A stretch of 64,000 nucleotides of DNA from Mycobacterium sp. E787 (GTDB lineage: Bacteria; Actinomycetota; Actinomycetes; Mycobacteriales; Mycobacteriaceae). Each line of letters starts with the position of its first letter. Position 1 is the first letter of the stretch. Positions 33,713 through 42,666 of this stretch are shown here, piece after piece. The notes below the pieces were generated by a model that worked only from the letters and a program-made list of their open reading frames with translations, was not told the DNA's origin and ran no database searches. The translations under genes and the position numbers were made by a program. The stretch covers positions 1-64,000 of the forward strand of contig NZ_LZKL01000095.1 in NCBI RefSeq assembly GCF_001668725.1, in the 5' to 3' direction.

Positions 33713-34916
33713 AGACCTTGCCGCCTTTCATGACGAAACTGACGTTCTGGGTAACCCGTATGTCTTGCAACGGGTTTCCCGGAACCGCGATGATATCGGC
33801 GAGCTGGCCCGGCGCGAGCCGTCCCCGGTCGGTGGCGTTGATCAGCTCGGCGGCGGTCACCGTGGCGGCGCGCAGCACCGCCAGCGGCGGCAGGCCCCAA
33901 TCCACCAGGGTGACCAGCTCATCGGCGTTGCGGCCGTGCGGAATCGCGGGGGCGTCGGTGCCCACCGCGATCTTCACGCCCGCCTGGTAGGCGGCCAGTA
34001 TCGAGGTGCGCGCCTTGGGAAACATCTCGGCGGCCTTGGCCTGCAGCTCCGGCGGGGCGTGCGAAACGTCCATCGCGTCGCCGTCGGCCAGCCGCCGGGT
34101 GCTCACCAGGAAGGTGCCGTGCTCCACGAGCTGCGCGATCGCCTCGTCGTCGATCAGAAAGCCGTGCTCGATGCAGTCGATGCCGACGGCGACGGCATGC
34201 TTGACCGCGTCGGCCCCGTGGGTGTGCGCGGCGACGCGCAGCCCGCGCCGGTGCGCCTCGTCGACGATGGCGCGCAGTTCGTCGTCCGAATAGTGTTGCG
34301 CGCCAGGCGGTCCCGTCAGGGACATCACACCCCCCGAGCAGCAGACCTTGATCAGCTCGGCGCCGTGTTTGATCTGATAGCGCACCGCCTTGCGGATTTC
34401 GTCGATCCCGTTGGCGATGCCCTCCTCGACGGTGAGGTCCAGCACGTGCGGCGCGAACGCGGCGAACATCGTCGGATCCAGATGCCCGCCGGTCGGGGTG
34501 ATGGCGTGTCCGGCCGGTACCACCCGCGGTCCGTCGATCCAGCCCGCGTCGATCGCCTTGCCCAGCGCGACGTCGAGGAGATAGCCACCGGTCTTGACGA
34601 AAAGCCCGAGGTTGCGCACCGTGGTGAACCCGGCGCGCAACGTGCGGCGCGCGTTGCCGACCGCCCGCAGCACCCGCGTCGGCGGGTCGTCCTGCACCTG
34701 GGAGAGGCCGGGTTTCTCCCCGCGCCCGCCCATCAGGAGGTTGACCTCCATATCCATCAGGCCCGGCAGCAGGATTCGGTCGCCCAGGTCGATCAGTTCG
34801 CCCTCGGATTGCCCACCGATGCCGACGATCCGGTCGCCGTCCACTCGCACGATGCCGGGCGAGATGATCTCGCCGCTGTCGACGTCGAGCAGCCCGGTGG
34901 CCTTGAGCGTCAACAC
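33684..34916 (-). CDS. Amidohydrolase-superfamily protein with altered first metal motif
   Basis: A 410-residue protein of the imidazolonepropionase/prolidase-like amidohydrolase branch. The composite barrel is clear: LPGLMDMEVNLLMG at residue 50, HAITPTGGHLDP, AHTHGADAVKHAV, IEHGFLIDDEA, KIAVGTDAPAIPHG and the C-terminal RLAPGQLADIIAVPGNP. The first ligand motif, normally HxH (as in DMHVHL), reads ExN. Later His residues and the Asp of GTDAP remain. It may therefore bind one metal, or act differently. GTG 34916 begins 3 bases after the small upstream gene. Its function in the pathway is unknown. Confidence 0.8.
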   Translation of the reverse strand: MLTLKATGLLDVDSGEIISPGIVRVDGDRIVGIGGQSEGELIDLGDRILLPGLMDMEVNLLMGGRGEKPGLSQVQDDPPTRVLRAVGNARRTLRAGFTTVRNLGLFVKTGGYLLDVALGKAIDAGWIDGPRVVPAGHAITPTGGHLDPTMFAAFAPHVLDLTVEEGIANGIDEIRKAVRYQIKHGAELIKVCCSGGVMSLTGPPGAQHYSDDELRAIVDEAHRRGLRVAAHTHGADAVKHAVAVGIDCIEHGFLIDDEAIAQLVEHGTFLVSTRRLADGDAMDVSHAPPELQAKAAEMFPKARTSILAAYQAGVKIAVGTDAPAIPHGRNADELVTLVDWGLPPLAVLRAATVTAAELINATDRGRLAPGQLADIIAVPGNPLQDIRVTQNVSFVMKGGKVYVDKSTHQN

Positions 34917-34919
34917 CGG

Positions 34920-35246
34920 TTAGATCACCGGTTCCCGGACGCATTCCACCCAGGCCGCGCCGCTGTCGGGTACCCGCGCCTGTTTCCACGCCTCGATCGG
35001 GAACGACACCATGACCAGCGACTGCATGATGTGCATGAGCGTACGGGCGTCCTCGGGCAGATCGTCCAGCGGGAACTTGTCGCAGTAGGCGATGGCGTCG
35101 TTGAGGCGGGGGAATGCCGCATCGTAGAACGCCTGCATCTCTGTCATGCTAGACGCCAGCCGCTTGGCGTAGCGCTCGGGCTCGGTGGCCAGGTCCCAAT
35201 CCAAAAAGGGTGCCAGGTCGGCGAATTCAGACGGTAACTTTGCCAT
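34920..35246 (-). CDS. Small protein of unknown function next to the Rieske oxygenase
   Basis: A 108-residue soluble protein (MAKLPSEFADLAPFLDWDL...). It is acidic, helix-rich, with Trp and Pro clusters and no recognised motif. The start at ATG 35246 overlaps the end of the Rieske oxygenase gene by 20 bases, implying translational coupling and a functional link to the oxygenase, such as assembly or an accessory subunit. It is not recognisable to me as a named family. Confidence 0.65.
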   Translation of the reverse strand: MAKLPSEFADLAPFLDWDLATEPERYAKRLASSMTEMQAFYDAAFPRLNDAIAYCDKFPLDDLPEDARTLMHIMQSLVMVSFPIEAWKQARVPDSGAAWVECVREPVI

Positions 35247-36519
35247 TGCCCTGGTACTCCTTCGCCCAATTAGCCACATAGTCACCGGTCGTCTTGTGCA
35301 GGTGACGGATCAGGACTTCCTGATCGCACAGCAGGAATTCCGTGACGGCCCGGGTGCCGATCATCGTCTGGGTTGCTTCCAAGGTGTTGGCGTCCTGCAG
35401 CGCGTACTCCTTGAACGTCACCGCCGCCAGCTCCTGGGCCAGGCGTTCGCGCGCGTTGCGCGGCGGAACGAAATACAGCGTGCACTCGAAGACGTGCTTG
35501 TCGACGGCGGTCGGCCAGTAGTGGTAGGTCAAAAACCAGCCGGGCTCCCAGATCAGCAACATGAAGTTCGGGTAGAAGAGCAACGAGTCGATGCCCCACT
35601 GCGGCACCCGCTTCACGTTGACGCCCGGCGGCAACTCGAGGTTCTCGATGATCTCGGGCTTGTCCCACGGGCCGAACAAACCGCTGCGCAGTACCCGGTC
35701 CATCGGCTTGACCATGCTCATGTCCGCGGGTGGCGCCTGACCGCCCCAGGTCGATTGCAGGCTGTGCGGGCCGGCCAGTTCGTAGTGCAGCGCCTCATAG
35801 CCGTACTTCTGGATCTTCGCGGCTTCTTCCTTGGTGTACTGCCCCTGGTGCAGGATCGGCGCGTGGTAGAACTCGACGAACGCATCGATGAACAGCTTCC
35901 AGTTGCTGCCGACCTCGGCCCGGTAGGAGTAGGTCTCCGTCATCTCGCCGAAGGGGTAGCCCTCGATGCTCTTGGCCAGCGGCCCGAGGTAGTCGGTGAG
36001 CGGCGCCGCGTTGTTGTCTAAGTTGATGAAGATGAACCCTTCCCACACTTCGCAGCGGACGGGCACCAGGCCGTACCGGCTCTTGTCCACGTCGAAGAAC
36101 TCGTCCTCCTGCTGGACGAAGGTGAGGTCGCCGTCGAGGCTGTAACGCCACGCGTGGTATTTGCAGGTGAACTGCCGGCAGGTGCCGGCGGTCTCCTCGT
36201 GCGGAAAGTCGTTCCACACCAACTTGTTTCCGCGGTGGCGGCAGATGTTGTGGTACGCCTTGACCGCCCCCTCCTTGGTCTTGACGACGATGACCGACAT
36301 GCCCTTGCCCGCCGAGGGCAGCTCCTTGGTGAAGTAACTGCCGGTGCGCGGCAGCCGCTGCACCCGACCCACGTTGAGCCAGGTCTTCTTGAAGATCGCC
36401 TCGCGCTCGGCCTCGAAGAATGCCGGGTCGACGGAATCGGTGTAATCGACCGGCGCGGTGCCCAGTTCGGGGTAGTTCTCTGTCCAGCTGCCTGCGGCCG
36501 GCTTGGGGAAATGGGGCAA
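35227..36519 (-). CDS. Rieske non-heme iron oxygenase, alpha subunit
   Basis: A 430-residue ring-hydroxylating oxygenase large subunit. The Rieske cluster motif is NICRHRGN followed by CRQFTCKYHAWRY (CxH...CxxH). The mononuclear iron site shows DAFVEFYHAPILHQG with both His residues. The C-terminal SRPBCC catalytic domain continues to the end. It should hydroxylate an aromatic or other ring with O2, using electrons from a reductase not encoded beside it; a NuoF-like/ferredoxin pair or other local ferredoxin are candidates. It follows the CMD-like gene by 8 bases and overlaps the small unknown gene. Confidence 0.9.
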   Translation of the reverse strand: MPHFPKPAAGSWTENYPELGTAPVDYTDSVDPAFFEAEREAIFKKTWLNVGRVQRLPRTGSYFTKELPSAGKGMSVIVVKTKEGAVKAYHNICRHRGNKLVWNDFPHEETAGTCRQFTCKYHAWRYSLDGDLTFVQQEDEFFDVDKSRYGLVPVRCEVWEGFIFINLDNNAAPLTDYLGPLAKSIEGYPFGEMTETYSYRAEVGSNWKLFIDAFVEFYHAPILHQGQYTKEEAAKIQKYGYEALHYELAGPHSLQSTWGGQAPPADMSMVKPMDRVLRSGLFGPWDKPEIIENLELPPGVNVKRVPQWGIDSLLFYPNFMLLIWEPGWFLTYHYWPTAVDKHVFECTLYFVPPRNARERLAQELAAVTFKEYALQDANTLEATQTMIGTRAVTEFLLCDQEVLIRHLHKTTGDYVANWAKEYQGNGKVTV

Positions 36520-36527
36520 GGCTCTAC

Positions 36528-37070
36528 CTATCTATTCCGGGTCTCGGTGTTCTCGATTTGAACGCCAAAAGCGTTGATGGCCATCGCGAGCGCGATGTAG
36601 CCGCCGATGGTGAACACCAGGTCCATCCGCTGGCGTTCGTCAAGCCGTTCGCAAAGGGTGGCCCACGTCCGGTCCGAGATATTCGACTTCTCGTCGAGCT
36701 CATCGACGGCGGTTAATACCGCGCGCTCGAACTCGTCGTCGGCTTCGCCGGATCGCGCGGCCGCGATCTCGGCGTCGGTCAGTCCCGCCTTCATGGCGAT
36801 GTCGACGTGGTGTGACCACTCGTAGGCGCATTCGCGCCGATGGGCGACCCGCAGGATGGCCAGCTCGCGGATGCGCGCCGGGAGGGATGACTCGAGCAGC
36901 AGATATCCGCCGAACCGCAGGTATGCGCGCGCCAGCTTCGGGTGGCGCGCGAGCGTCGACATGAGCGTGCCGGCGTCTTCGGGATTACGCCGTTCCGGTG
37001 GCAGCATGCCCGACAGCGCCTGCTCGACGGCGTCGTCCCATTGATCGGCAGGCAGCGGCTGCAGACGCAT
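36528..37070 (-). CDS. Carboxymuconolactone decarboxylase-family (AhpD-like) protein
   Basis: A 180-residue all-helical CMD/AhpD-fold protein. LPARIRELAILRVAHRRECAYEWSHHVDIA (in pieces) is the family core with Cys-x3-Ser-His-His rather than CxxC, suggesting a lactone- or redox-related role instead of a strict AhpD disulfide. It is the first gene of the minus-strand Rieske operon. Operator site 3 (37115-37129) lies 44 bp upstream. A second, diverged CMD protein is at 56421-56801. Confidence 0.85.
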   Translation of the reverse strand: MRLQPLPADQWDDAVEQALSGMLPPERRNPEDAGTLMSTLARHPKLARAYLRFGGYLLLESSLPARIRELAILRVAHRRECAYEWSHHVDIAMKAGLTDAEIAAARSGEADDEFERAVLTAVDELDEKSNISDRTWATLCERLDERQRMDLVFTIGGYIALAMAINAFGVQIENTETRNR

Positions 37071-37114
37071 CCGCGGTCTCCTCTCGGCGTCCTCGCGACC
37101 AACTCTCGGTCAAA

Positions 37115-37129
37115 GAGAATCAGATTCTC
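37115..37129. promoter_or_regulatory. GAGAATnnnATTCTC operator, perfect (site 3), upstream of the CMD/Rieske operon
   Basis: GAGAAT-CAG-ATTCTC sits 44 bp before the CMD-family start (37070, minus). A weaker copy (37389-37403) lies nearer the divergent amidohydrolase. Confidence 0.8.
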
Positions 37130-37388
37130 ATTTCTAACTAACAGAGTTGCACGATTCGGTCGGCGGGTCAATGCCGGCGGCGAAGATATCCCCCGGCCCA
37201 TCGGCCGTGCTGCGTCAGCGGCGATGCTGTCGGTCCGGCGCTGCGGCGATCCGTCGCCGGCCGCGCAAGTCCGGCATTTCTGTTGGCGCTTCGTGGCTTC
37301 GGGGACTGCACCCGGCCCGGTTACTTAGTCGCTGGTCAGACGGGCGCGCTGTCCCGGCGGCAGTGCTGGATGTTGATTCTCTCTGCAC
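37130..37388. other. Non-coding stretch between divergent operons
   Basis: This 259-bp part of the 431-bp divergent gap between the Rieske operon and the 37.5-kb amidohydrolase has no credible gene. It is GC-rich with no clear hairpin or repeat. I see nothing specific besides the flanking operator sites. Confidence 0.5.
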
Positions 37389-37403
37389 GAGAAGATAGTT
37401 TTC
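37389..37403. promoter_or_regulatory. Degenerate GAGAATnnnATTCTC site (site 4)
   Basis: GAGAAG-ATA-GTTTTC matches the consensus at 9 of the 12 defined positions. It lies 99 bp before the amidohydrolase ATG at 37502. An ATTCTC half-site (37377-37382) is just upstream. Weak alone, but supported by position. Confidence 0.4.
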
Positions 37404-37501
37404 AAAATAGTGATCTTGGCGCCGGGCGGTGACCCGCCGATGCCGTGCCGGAGCGGCGCGTCCGAATCGCTCAGCTGGATCGGACTTGGAGAGGACTGGC
37501 C

Positions 37502-38800
37502 ATGAACAAAGAAGACATGATCCTGATCAGCGTGGACGACCACACCGTCGAGCCGCCGAACATGTTCAAGAATCACCTACCGTCGAAGTACCTGGACGAT
37601 GCGCCGCGACTCGTGCACAACCCGGACGGCTCCGACATGTGGAAGTTCCGCGACACGGTGATCCCGAACGTGGCGCTCAACGCGGTGGCCGGCCGCCCCA
37701 AGGAGGAGTACGGCATCGAGCCGACCGGCCTCGACGAGATCCGGCCGGGTTGCTACAACGTGGACGAGCGGGTCAAGGACATGAACGCCGGCGGCATCCT
37801 CGCCTCGATCTGCTTCCCGTCTTTCCCCGGCTTCGCCGGGCGGCTGTTCGTCACCGACGACCACGACTTCTCGATCTCGCTGGTGCAGGCGTACAACGAC
37901 TGGCACATCGACGAGTGGTGCGGGGCTTACCCCGCGCGGTTCATCCCGATGGCGATCCCGGTGATCTGGGACGCCGAGGCGTGCGCCGCCGAGGTGCGCC
38001 GCGTGTCGAAGAAGGGCGTGCATGCGCTGACCTTCACCGAAAACCCCGCCGCGATGGGCTACCCGAGCTTCCACGACGAGTACTGGAACCCCCTGTGGAA
38101 AGCCCTGGTGGACACCGACACCGTGATGAACGTGCACATCGGCTCGTCAGGCCGGCTCGCGATCACGGCGCCGGATGCGCCGATGGACGTCATGATCACG
38201 CTGCAGCCGATGAACATCGTGCAGGCCGCCGCAGACCTGTTGTGGTCGCGGCCGGTCAAGGAATACCCGGATCTGAAGATCGCGCTCTCCGAGGGCGGAA
38301 CGGGCTGGATTCCTTATTTCCTGGAGCGCGCGGACCGGACCTACGAGATGCACTCCGCCTGGACGCACCAGGACTTCAAGGGCAAGCTGCCCAGCGAGGT
38401 TTTCCGCGAACACTTCCTGACCTGCTTCATCAGCGACAAGGTCGGCGTGGCGCTGCGCAACATGATCGGTATCGACAACATCTGCTGGGAGGCCGACTAC
38501 CCGCACAGCGACTCGATGTGGCCGGGCGCGCCCGAAGAGCTGTGGGATGTGTTGTCCCTCAACAACGTTCCCGACGACGAAATCAACAAGATGACGCACG
38601 AGAACGCGATGCGGTGGTACTCGTTCGACCCGTTCACGCACATTTCGCGCGAACAGGCGACCGTCGGTGCGCTGCGCAAGGCCGCCGAGGGGCATGACGT
38701 GTCCATCAAGGCGGCGGGCCACGCGAAGGACTCCCGAGGGGGCTCGTCGTTCGCGGAATTCGCGGCTAACGCGAAGGCCCTCACGGGCAACAAGGACTAA
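37502..38800 (+). CDS. Amidohydrolase family 2 protein (ACMSD-like)
   Basis: A 432-residue TIM-barrel protein of the PF04909 group. ISVDDHTVEPPNMF is the N-terminal strand with one His, MNVHIGSSGR carries the barrel His, KIALSEGGTGWIPYFLERAD and ICWEADYPHSDSMWP provide the downstream Glu/Asp elements. Such enzymes decarboxylate or hydrate small acids. Its C-terminus has a 40-residue Ala/Lys-rich tail. ATG 37502 is preceded by GGAGAGGA. It leads a plus-strand run with an acyl-CoA dehydrogenase and a thiolase. Confidence 0.83.
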   Translation: MNKEDMILISVDDHTVEPPNMFKNHLPSKYLDDAPRLVHNPDGSDMWKFRDTVIPNVALNAVAGRPKEEYGIEPTGLDEIRPGCYNVDERVKDMNAGGILASICFPSFPGFAGRLFVTDDHDFSISLVQAYNDWHIDEWCGAYPARFIPMAIPVIWDAEACAAEVRRVSKKGVHALTFTENPAAMGYPSFHDEYWNPLWKALVDTDTVMNVHIGSSGRLAITAPDAPMDVMITLQPMNIVQAAADLLWSRPVKEYPDLKIALSEGGTGWIPYFLERADRTYEMHSAWTHQDFKGKLPSEVFREHFLTCFISDKVGVALRNMIGIDNICWEADYPHSDSMWPGAPEELWDVLSLNNVPDDEINKMTHENAMRWYSFDPFTHISREQATVGALRKAAEGHDVSIKAAGHAKDSRGGSSFAEFAANAKALTGNKD

Positions 38801-38823
38801 GCCGCACCGGCGCCGAGCAGTCC

Positions 38824-38835
38824 CCCGCAAGCGGG
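38824..38835. repeat. Short hairpin within a CCCCCGCAAGCGGGAGG-type mycobacterial repeat
   Basis: CCCGC-AA-GCGGG forms a stem, inside CCCCCGCAAGCGGGAGG and followed by TACCCCC. I recall very similar short sequences scattered in mycobacterial intergenic regions. It lies between the amidohydrolase and acyl-CoA dehydrogenase genes and could attenuate transcription. There is no U-tract. Confidence 0.5.
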
Positions 38836-38913
38836 AGGTACCCCCAGCAAAAGCGCCAAATTCGTCGGCGTGTCGGGCACTTGTGTCTGCTCGCGCTGAG
38901 AGGAGATCCAGCA

Positions 38914-40095
38914 GTGCCCGGCGCCGGAATGAACTTCGAGCTGACCGACGACCAGCAGCTGATCCGCCGGTCGGTGGCAGAGTTGGCGCGGAAGTTCGAC
39001 GACCAGTACTGGATGGAAAAAGACCAGGCGCACGAGTTTCCCACGGAGTTCTATCAGGCCATCGCCGATGGCGGCTGGCTGGGCATGACGATCCCGACCG
39101 AGTACGGCGGCCACGGCCTCGGAATCACCGAGGCCACAATCCTGCTCGAGGAGGTCGCCAAGTCCGGCGGCGCCATGAACGCCGCCAGCTCGATTCACCT
39201 GTCCATCTTCGGCATGCAACCGGTGGTGGTGCACGGCTCCGACGAACTCAAGGCGCGCACGCTGCCCAAGGTTGCGACGGGCGAGGTGCACGTCTGCTTC
39301 GGGGTGACCGAACCGGGTGCGGGGCTGGACACCTCGCGCATCACGACGTTCGCCAAGCGCGACGGCGATCGCTACATCGTCAACGGGCGCAAGGTGTGGA
39401 TCTCCAAGGCCATGGAGTCCGACAAGATCCTGCTGCTGACCCGCACCCAGAGCTACGAGGAAGTCACCAAGAAGACCGACGGGATGACGCTGTTCATCAC
39501 CGATCTGGACCGCAGCCGCGTCGACGTCCGCCCGATCCGCAAGATGGGCCGCAACGCCGTCAGCTCCAACGAGTTGTTCATCGACAATCTCGAAGTGCCG
39601 GTCGAGGACCGAATCGGCGAGGAGGGCAAGGGTTTCCAGTACATCCTGGACGGCCTGAACCCGGAGCGGATGTTGATCGCCGCCGAGGCGCTCGGCATAG
39701 GGCGGGTGGCGCTGGACAAGGCGGTGAAGTACGGCAACGAGCGTGAGGTGTTCGGCCGGCCCATCGGCATGAACCAGGGCCTGCAGTTCCCGCTCGCCGA
39801 TTCCCTGGCCCGCCTCGACGCCGCCGAGCTGATGCTGCGCAAGGCGACGTGGCTCTACGACAACGGCAAACCCTGTGGGCGCGAAGCCAATACCGCCAAG
39901 TACCTGTGCGCCGACGCCGGCTTCGCCGCCGCTGACCGGGCGTTGCAGACCCACGGCGGCATGGGCTACGCGGAGGAGTACCACATCACGCGCTACTTCC
40001 GTGAGGCCCGGCTGATGAAGATCGCGCCGGTCAGCCAGGAGATGATCCTGAATTTCCTGGGATCCAATGTGCTGAAACTACCGCGGAGCTATTGA
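38914..40095 (+). CDS. Acyl-CoA dehydrogenase
   Basis: A 393-residue acyl-CoA dehydrogenase. VHVCFGVTEPGAGLDTSRITT is the substrate motif, YIVNGRKVWISKAMESDKILLL follows, and LQTHGGMGYAEEYHITRYFREARL is the C-terminal FAD segment. GTG 38914 is chosen because AGAGGAGA ends 7 bases upstream; ATG 38929 is an alternative. It should introduce an alpha,beta double bond and feed the thiolase encoded next. It is more like general FadE enzymes than the FadE28/29-type pairs elsewhere in the window. Confidence 0.9.
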   Translation: MPGAGMNFELTDDQQLIRRSVAELARKFDDQYWMEKDQAHEFPTEFYQAIADGGWLGMTIPTEYGGHGLGITEATILLEEVAKSGGAMNAASSIHLSIFGMQPVVVHGSDELKARTLPKVATGEVHVCFGVTEPGAGLDTSRITTFAKRDGDRYIVNGRKVWISKAMESDKILLLTRTQSYEEVTKKTDGMTLFITDLDRSRVDVRPIRKMGRNAVSSNELFIDNLEVPVEDRIGEEGKGFQYILDGLNPERMLIAAEALGIGRVALDKAVKYGNEREVFGRPIGMNQGLQFPLADSLARLDAAELMLRKATWLYDNGKPCGREANTAKYLCADAGFAAADRALQTHGGMGYAEEYHITRYFREARLMKIAPVSQEMILNFLGSNVLKLPRSY

Positions 40096-40202
40096 CCAGG
40101 GCGCGCCGCAGAAGCCCGATTGCATGGCTCAGCGCACCGACGGTCGACCCCCTTCCGCGGGGTGATATCAAGATCCAAGGACCAAGAGCCATCGGAGAGC
40201 AC

Positions 40203-41348
40203 ATGCGTGAGACAGTCATCGTCGAGGCGGTACGGACGGCAGTGGGGAAGCGCAACGGCGGGTTGTCCGGCATGCACGCCGCCGACCTGTCCGCGGTGGT
40301 CCTCAACGAATTGCTCGCTCGTGCCGGGGTTGGACCGGAGATCGTCGACGATGTGATCTGGGGCTGCGTGTCCCAGGTCGGCGACCAATCCAGCAACATC
40401 GGGCGCTACGCGGTCCTGGCCGCCGGCTGGCCGGAAACCATTCCGGGAACCACGGTCAACCGGGCGTGCGGTTCCAGCCAACAGGCGCTGGATTTCGCCG
40501 TGCAGGCGGTGATGTCCGGTCAGCAGGACGTCGTCGTGGCCGGCGGTGTCGAGGTGATGAGCCGCGTCCCGCTCGGTGCGGCCAGGGCGACCGGCATGCC
40601 GTACGGCCCGAAAGTCCTTGCGCGCTATGACGATTTCTCGTTCAACCAGGGCCTGTCGGCGGAGATGATCGCCAAGAAGTGGGGTTTTTCCCGCAGTCGG
40701 CTCGACGACTACTCGGTCCAGTCCCACGAGCGGGCGGCCGCGGCCCAGGACGCCGGCGCGTTCGCCGACCAGATCGTCCCGGTTTTCACCGACGACGGGA
40801 CGGTCGTGGCCGACGAGGGGGTGCGCCGCGGAACAACCGCCGAGAAGCTGGCGGGGCTCAAGCCCGCCTTCGTCGACGACGGCCTGATCCACGCGGGCAA
40901 CTCGTCGCAGATCTCCGACGGGGCGGCCGCGCTGCTCGTGACCACCTCGGAGATGGCGGTCGAGTTGGGTTTGACGCCGCTGCTGCGCTACCGCGCCGGC
41001 GCCGTCACCGGGGCGGACCCGGTGCTCATGCTGACCGGTCCCATTCCGGCCACCGAGAAGGTGCTGACCAAGGCCGGTGTCGCGCTGGCGGACGTGGGAG
41101 TTTTCGAGGTCAACGAGGCGTTTGCGCCGGTCCCGCTGGCCTGGCTGGCGGAAACGGGGGCGGACCCGCGGCGGATGAATCCGCTGGGCGGCGCCATCGC
41201 GCTGGGGCACCCGCTCGGCGCCTCCGGTGCGGTGCTGATGACGCGCATGGCGCACCACATGCGCGACAACGGCATTCGCTACGGGCTGCAGACGATGTGC
41301 GAAGGTGGCGGCACCGCCAATGCCACCCTGGTGGAGCTGGTCTCCTAA
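40203..41348 (+). CDS. Acetyl-CoA acetyltransferase (thiolase)
   Basis: A 381-residue classical thiolase with intact catalysis: the nucleophile Cys in NRACGSSQQAL, the His-Asn-Glu loop NEAFAP, GHPLGASGAV with the second His, and MCEGGGTANA with the acid/base Cys. It cleaves 3-ketoacyl-CoA with free CoA. GGAGAGC lies before ATG 40203. It is the last gene of the run that starts at 37502. In contrast to the DUF35-thiolase fusion at 48.5 kb, it keeps the full Cys pair. Confidence 0.92.
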   Translation: MRETVIVEAVRTAVGKRNGGLSGMHAADLSAVVLNELLARAGVGPEIVDDVIWGCVSQVGDQSSNIGRYAVLAAGWPETIPGTTVNRACGSSQQALDFAVQAVMSGQQDVVVAGGVEVMSRVPLGAARATGMPYGPKVLARYDDFSFNQGLSAEMIAKKWGFSRSRLDDYSVQSHERAAAAQDAGAFADQIVPVFTDDGTVVADEGVRRGTTAEKLAGLKPAFVDDGLIHAGNSSQISDGAAALLVTTSEMAVELGLTPLLRYRAGAVTGADPVLMLTGPIPATEKVLTKAGVALADVGVFEVNEAFAPVPLAWLAETGADPRRMNPLGGAIALGHPLGASGAVLMTRMAHHMRDNGIRYGLQTMCEGGGTANATLVELVS

Positions 41349-41396
41349 AACGGCCCTGCGCGCGGACCGGCGAGACCCTTGTCACAGCGACCAAAC

Positions 41397-41422
41397 CAAC
41401 CTACTGTGTGTTCAGTAGGTTG
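41397..41422. promoter_or_regulatory. Perfect 10-bp-arm palindrome, candidate operator for the 41.4-kb TetR gene
   Basis: Arms CAACCTACTG and CAGTAGGTTG are exact reverse complements separated by TGTGTT. The site ends 22 bp before the TTG start of the TetR gene, a standard autoregulatory position. It is unrelated to the GAGAAT palindrome. Confidence 0.75.
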
Positions 41423-41444
41423 ATCCGCGAACCAGGGAGCCCGT

Positions 41445-42059
41445 TTGCCCGTCGCCCGCCGATACGACACGTTGCTCGCCAAAGGCGAGGACCGCAAGCA
41501 GCGGATCCTCGACGTCGCCCAGCGCCTGCTCACCCGCAACGGCTGGCGTAACACCACCCTCGCCCAGATCGCCGGGGAGGCCGGTGTCACGCCCGCCGGG
41601 CTGCTGCATCACTTCGAGTCCAAGGAGCAGCTGCTGAACGCGGTGCTGGACGCCCGCGACGCCGACGACGACTCCCATGCCGACCGGACGGGTGATCTGC
41701 TGGTCGAGATCGCCCGAGTCGCCGACCGCTTCACCCGGGCGCCCGACATGGTGGGCACGTTCACCGTGCTGCTGATCGAGAACATCGATCCCGACGCCCC
41801 GCTGCACGACCGCATGCTGTCCCGCCAGCGCGAGGCGATCGACATCGTCGGCGACCTCATCCGGCGCGGCCAGGCCGACGGCCGCTATCGCACCGACATA
41901 GACCCCGCCGTCAAGGCCGTAGAAATTCTCGCCTTCGTCCACGGAATGGAAACAATATGGTTGCTCGACCCTTCGATACCGCTGACCGACGCGTTCAAGG
42001 AGTACGCGGAGGCGTTGGCGCGGGACTTCGCGCCGCCGAAGACGAGCGAGCGGACATGA
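41445..42059 (+). CDS. TetR-family transcriptional regulator
   Basis: A 204-residue TetR protein. The DNA-binding region is RKQRILDVAQRLLTRNGWRNTTLAQIAGEAGVTPAGLLHHFESKEQLL in pieces. The C-domain is helical. TTG 41445 follows AGGGAG. A perfect palindrome at 41397-41422 lies just upstream, so it is probably autoregulated independently of the 29-kb TetR. Its stop overlaps the start of the next gene (ATGA), implying that the next gene is co-regulated. Other targets may include the P450 at 42.7 kb. Confidence 0.87.
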   Translation: MPVARRYDTLLAKGEDRKQRILDVAQRLLTRNGWRNTTLAQIAGEAGVTPAGLLHHFESKEQLLNAVLDARDADDDSHADRTGDLLVEIARVADRFTRAPDMVGTFTVLLIENIDPDAPLHDRMLSRQREAIDIVGDLIRRGQADGRYRTDIDPAVKAVEILAFVHGMETIWLLDPSIPLTDAFKEYAEALARDFAPPKTSERT

Positions 42060-42583
42060 GGTATCGGCTCGACGTCGTCGCCTCGAGCGTCGTCGACGTC
42101 GTGCGGTTCGCCGGCGGCTGGCTCTTCGACCGGGCGATGGCCGGCTGGGACGTCACGGTGCTGCTCACCGACCTGGCCGACCACCCCGACACCCGGCCGC
42201 TGCAGATCCTCGGCGCCCAGCCGCTCGACCTCGAAGACGCGCTGGCCGCGGTGGACTCGCACCCCCGCCCCCAGGCCCTGGCGGCCGCGGCGGACCTGTT
42301 CGGATGCGACCCGCGGGTGCGGCAGGGCGTCTTGCAGGCCCTCGATCACGGGGTCACCGAGGTGACGCTGTGGGGGGAAAGCTGGCCCGCCGAGCTGGAC
42401 GACAGTGTCGGCGTGGTCCAACACCGATTGAGCATGGCCGCGAAGATCTTCAAGGCCCAGGCGCTCACGGCCGCCCTGTCAGGCGGCGGCGCGCCGCAGG
42501 CATCGATCGGCTGCCTCGAAACCTTCCGAAGCGGGCTGCTGGCCTGCCCGTCGGTCGCCGCCGACCTGGTTCCCGCGGGCTGA
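42056..42583 (+). CDS. Conserved hypothetical protein coupled to the TetR gene
   Basis: A 175-residue soluble protein, Ala-rich and mixed alpha/beta (MRYRLDVVASSVVDVVRFAGG, in pieces). It has no motif I recognise. Sequence in the middle (LLTDLADHPDTRPLQILGAQPLDLE) suggests a helical, response-regulator-like or nucleotide-sensor-like fold, but that is uncertain. The ATGA overlap with the TetR gene argues for joint function. The next gene, a P450, starts 124 bases on behind its own candidate operator. Confidence 0.6.
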   Translation: MRYRLDVVASSVVDVVRFAGGWLFDRAMAGWDVTVLLTDLADHPDTRPLQILGAQPLDLEDALAAVDSHPRPQALAAAADLFGCDPRVRQGVLQALDHGVTEVTLWGESWPAELDDSVGVVQHRLSMAAKIFKAQALTAALSGGGAPQASIGCLETFRSGLLACPSVAADLVPAG

Positions 42584-42666
42584 TCGACTCGCCTGACTCA
42601 CCGTCGGCGGGTCCGGCCCGTCGTTGACTGCGCTCGGGCCCGTGTGGAAATGTAATACTCATCTCT

